A DNA stretch of 8,302 nucleotides. It comes from Spirochaetales bacterium (GTDB lineage Bacteria > Spirochaetota > Spirochaetia > Sphaerochaetales > Sphaerochaetaceae). This document shows positions 6,641-8,302 of the stretch, piece by piece. Both the position numbers and the translations under genes were made by a program. The stretch covers positions 1 through 8,302 of the forward strand of contig JAGBRG010000100.1 in the NCBI GenBank assembly GCA_017632495.1. The letters are read 5' to 3'. How positions within the stretch are numbered: the first letter of the stretch is position 1; every line of letters starts with the position of its first letter. A model generated the notes under the pieces. That model saw only the letters and a list, made by a program, of their open reading frames with translations. It was not told where the DNA came from and searched no databases.

Positions 6641-6669
6641 ATGGTAGCACGCACCTATCAATTTGTAAA
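6641..6669 (-). promoter_or_regulatory. Candidate promoter for the lipoprotein-hydrolase pair
   Basis: On the - strand TTTACA (6669-6664) and TACCAT (6646-6641) are separated by 17 bases. The -35 is close to consensus and the -10 moderate, giving a leader of roughly 70 nt. The -35 lies within a 13-bp tandem repeat (6659-6684). A second -10-like hexamer, TATACA (6630-6625), has no good -35, so the assignment is tentative. Confidence 0.35.
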
Positions 6670-6684
6670 TGCAATTTGTAAATC
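6659..6684. repeat. Two tandem 13-bp repeats, possible operator
   Basis: CAATTTGTAAATG (6659-6671) is followed directly by CAATTTGTAAATC (6672-6684), with one difference. Each copy contains the near-palindrome ATTT-GT-AAAT, and the pair overlaps and extends upstream of the candidate -35. Such paired sites spaced a little over one helical turn suggest protein binding. The regulator is unknown, and A/T-rich intergenic DNA can produce this by chance. Confidence 0.4.
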
Positions 6685-6742
6685 ATTTTTCACGACAAAG
6701 AGGATTAATTTGATATTTAATTTCAGAAATGTTGTTGTCCCT

Positions 6743-6756
6743 GGAATCAGGATTCC
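6743..6756. repeat. Palindrome across the DUF4105 stop codon
   Basis: GGAATC-AG-GATTCC is a perfect 6-bp inverted repeat that includes the stop codon at 6747-6749. No T-run follows it on the - strand, so it is not an ordinary terminator. I see no clear terminator between this gene and the lipoprotein gene, so readthrough is possible. Confidence 0.35.
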
Positions 6757-7994
6757 GATTTACGGGACTTGAAAGTGTTAGGAATATAGAACAGGGCCAT
6801 TGTGATGATGGCACTCCAGTTCTGCTGGAAGAAGATCCTTGAAGCTATGAGCTTGAGGACAACCAGCATAAGAATCAGGCCCAAAAGAATTCGGAAACAG
6901 ATTCTGCAAAGCCTTACCACCCTCTCCTTCTTGAAGAACGAAAGGATTCCAAGAACAAGTAGAAGCGGATTTACAAAAACGATGTTCTCGTTGAACCAGG
7001 TCACATCGTGGTTTGTGAAGCTCATCATGAAAAGAAGGACCGAGCCCAGAATTCCGAAGAATAAAAGAATAATGCCTCTGTAGATTCCGTTGGCCCTGTC
7101 AAAGCCCAGATACCACAGAAGTACCGAAATTCCGCCCAGGACAAGACCGAAAAGAACAGAGAACAGAATGTTGTTCTGTGGCTTGTCGGGCACCGCCGGA
7201 TACATAGAGCCGTTGTCCACCACAACTGTATTCTTAAGGCCAAAGTACTCCATCACGGCTTTTTCAAGAACATCGGGCAGGAACATCTCGTCCCAGAGTG
7301 TGGCTTCTTTATCTATTTTCGAGCTCTGAAGAAACTCAAGGCCCCACTGGATGAAGCGGTTTCTGGACAAAGCGCGCGATGCCTGCTGGCGGAAAGTGTA
7401 GCCCTTGCGGCTTTGTGCCCACTTCTTAAAATCCCCTTCCGTTGCCCTGTCTATGATATCTCTGAGCCTTGTTGCGCAGTTATCGTTATAGTGATGATAC
7501 AGATAGTCGCGGTTTTCGTGCCTTGTGTTCTCATCCATGAAACGGACTATGGCCTTCTTCTGGGCGGCTGTAAGAGGCAAAACCACAGTTGTGGCATTTC
7601 GCCCGTCGTCCTCAAGCTCCGCCATGCGAAGGTCCGCATATGAAGAAAGGCACACGAACCAAAGACGGCCCATGATGAAGTTCTTGATAAAGTCATCGCT
7701 TGCAAACGAGAACGTGCCGTAGTCAAAGGCAATGTTGCGTCCCGTGGGAGTCGTAACCAGAAAGGCCGAGTGCCCGAACCATGAATACACAGGCCCGCCC
7801 TGGGATATTGTAAGAAGAGATATTGTATAGCTGTCCCAGTAATCGGAGTTTCCGTCATCCGTCATGTCAAAATACCTGTTGAGCATGGGAACAGAATCGA
7901 ACGAATGCACCTCCTCTGCATGGTTGATGCTGATGGCAAAGACCGAAGCGAGACAAAATGCAAATAACAAGACGGAAAAAGACAGCTTTTTCAT
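6747..7994 (-). CDS. DUF4105 (Lnb N-terminal-like) secreted and membrane protein
   Basis: This 415-residue protein has a signal peptide (MKKLSFSVLLFAFCLASVFA, likely cleaved after Ala20), an extracytoplasmic domain to about residue 270, and a C-terminal half with four or five hydrophobic helices (about 276-297, 305-326, 339-354, 366-384, 391-405). DUF4105 hallmarks are YSWFGHSAFLV (His75), AFDYGTFSF (Asp91), YHHYNDNCATRLRD (Cys173), and the loop NHDVTWFNENIVFVNPL (329-345) between the second and third helices. The family is common in Bacteroidetes and other diderms; its biochemical role is not established. The His-first, Cys-later order suggests a permuted NlpC/P60-like fold, which is my inference. 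The start is the ATG at 7994; a TTG one codon upstream is a poorer choice. No Shine-Dalgarno sequence precedes it and a good promoter ends eight bases away, so translation may be leaderless. Confidence 0.85.
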   Translation of the reverse strand: MKKLSFSVLLFAFCLASVFAISINHAEEVHSFDSVPMLNRYFDMTDDGNSDYWDSYTISLLTISQGGPVYSWFGHSAFLVTTPTGRNIAFDYGTFSFASDDFIKNFIMGRLWFVCLSSYADLRMAELEDDGRNATTVVLPLTAAQKKAIVRFMDENTRHENRDYLYHHYNDNCATRLRDIIDRATEGDFKKWAQSRKGYTFRQQASRALSRNRFIQWGLEFLQSSKIDKEATLWDEMFLPDVLEKAVMEYFGLKNTVVVDNGSMYPAVPDKPQNNILFSVLFGLVLGGISVLLWYLGFDRANGIYRGIILLFFGILGSVLLFMMSFTNHDVTWFNENIVFVNPLLLVLGILSFFKKERVVRLCRICFRILLGLILMLVVLKLIASRIFFQQNWSAIITMALFYIPNTFKSRKSES

Positions 7995-8002
7995 CAATTG
8001 AA

Positions 8003-8031
8003 ATAATACATCAAAAGAATGTGCTTGTCAG
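8003..8031 (-). promoter_or_regulatory. Strong sigma70-type promoter of the DUF4105 gene
   Basis: On the - strand CTGACA (8031-8026) and TATTAT (8008-8003) are separated by exactly 17 bases; each hexamer differs from consensus at one position. The expected start point is about 7996, one or two bases before the ATG at 7994, leaving no room for a ribosome binding site. Confidence 0.7.
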
Positions 8032-8062
8032 TTCACAGACTGCTTTCCGTCAGCCTACTTTG

Positions 8063-8097
8063 AAAAAAAAATGCAATTGGACTGACATAATCAGCCC
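8063..8097 (-). terminator. Probable intrinsic terminator of the upstream membrane-protein gene
   Basis: On the - strand GGGCTGA (8097-8091) pairs with TCAGTCC (8085-8079), a 7-bp stem with one G-U pair and a TTATG loop. After seven bases comes a run of nine T (8071-8063). The gap between stem and T-run is longer than ideal. The 5' arm of this stem is also claimed by a stronger competing hairpin (8091-8126). Confidence 0.5.
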
Positions 8098-8126
8098 GGT
8101 CGGCAAAAAAATGCAAACCGGGCTGA
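8091..8126 (-). promoter_or_regulatory. 10-bp hairpin that competes with the terminator stem
   Basis: TCAGCCCGGT (8091-8100) and ACCGGGCTGA (8117-8126) are perfect reverse complements around a 16-base loop. The structure starts 31 bp after the stop codon of the membrane-protein gene. On the - strand the transcript would meet this stem first, and its second arm is the first arm of the terminator stem, as in an antiterminator/terminator pair. Confidence 0.55.
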
Positions 8127-8157
8127 CAGAAAAGCAATTAAAACTCAGAAAACCGGC

Positions 8158-8302
8158 TCAGGCGTTCTTGGCAACCTTGTTTCTGATGACAAACAGAGTT
8201 CCGATCATCATTGCGATTGCAATCGGAAGGACAATCAGCCAGTTCGGAATGATACCTGCGATGATATAGGCCACAAACGAGACAGCAGCGACCGTGATTG
8301 CA
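8158..8302 (-). CDS. C-terminal end of an integral membrane protein (partial)
   Basis: The last 47 codons and stop of a gene that begins beyond the right edge. The visible peptide has two hydrophobic helices: one running through AAVSFVAYIIAGI and one through LIVLPIAIAMMIGTLFVI, separated by a short Pro-Asn-Trp turn, with a basic tail RNKVAKNA. This is typical of a transporter or other multi-pass inner-membrane protein. Too little is present to name the family. It is transcribed toward the DUF4105 gene, with 163 bp holding hairpins and a promoter between them. Confidence 0.7.
   Translation of the reverse strand, partial: AITVAAVSFVAYIIAGIIPNWLIVLPIAIAMMIGTLFVIRNKVAKNA

Noticed and set aside
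7995..7997. TTG start one codon upstream for the DUF4105 gene
   Set aside because: The adjacent ATG begins a typical Met-Lys-Lys signal peptide, and TTG has no supporting ribosome binding site.

Overview
The window (roughly half G+C) reads as a chromosomal piece of an anaerobic, sugar-fermenting diderm bacterium. A gut or rumen Treponema-like spirochaete is my best guess. It rests on a pentose operon, a loose-lipobox lipoprotein, a secreted/membrane DUF4105 protein, and a RAYT-type transposase with short-repeat arrays. It is an inference from gene content only; there is no rRNA or other marker to confirm it.

Left third (1-3101, + strand): an L-arabinose catabolic operon in the order kinase-araD-araA. 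The kinase lacks its N-terminus because it runs off the left edge. The genes overlap by 8 bp and 4 bp, so they are almost certainly cotranscribed and translationally coupled. Together they take L-arabinose to L-ribulose (AraA), to L-ribulose-5-phosphate (kinase) and to D-xylulose-5-phosphate (AraD), which feeds the pentose phosphate pathway.

Middle (3102-4100): a small transposon-like unit begins on the base after the araA stop codon. It holds a Y1/RAYT-type HUH transposase gene bracketed by two inverted arrays of a 9-bp unit (GCGTCTGGT on the left, its reverse complement on the right). The right array is in frame with the transposase and is translated as a Gln-Thr-His/Pro tail. The last codons and stop of the transposase lie in the intrinsic terminator of the convergent gene. 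This is the most unusual part of the window.

Right half (4100-8302, - strand): four genes, all for envelope or membrane proteins. In transcription order they are the C-terminal end of an unidentified integral membrane protein (cut by the right edge), a secreted then multi-pass DUF4105 protein, a 90-residue PepSY-like lipoprotein, and a 712-residue alpha/beta hydrolase fused to about eight membrane helices. The lipoprotein and hydrolase genes are 25 bp apart and probably form one transcript ending at the terminator at 4070-4100. The DUF4105 gene has a near-consensus promoter so close to its ATG that its mRNA should be leaderless or nearly so. Between it and the upstream membrane gene are mutually exclusive hairpins that end in a T-run and resemble an attenuator or terminator. 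No tRNA, rRNA or CRISPR array was seen.
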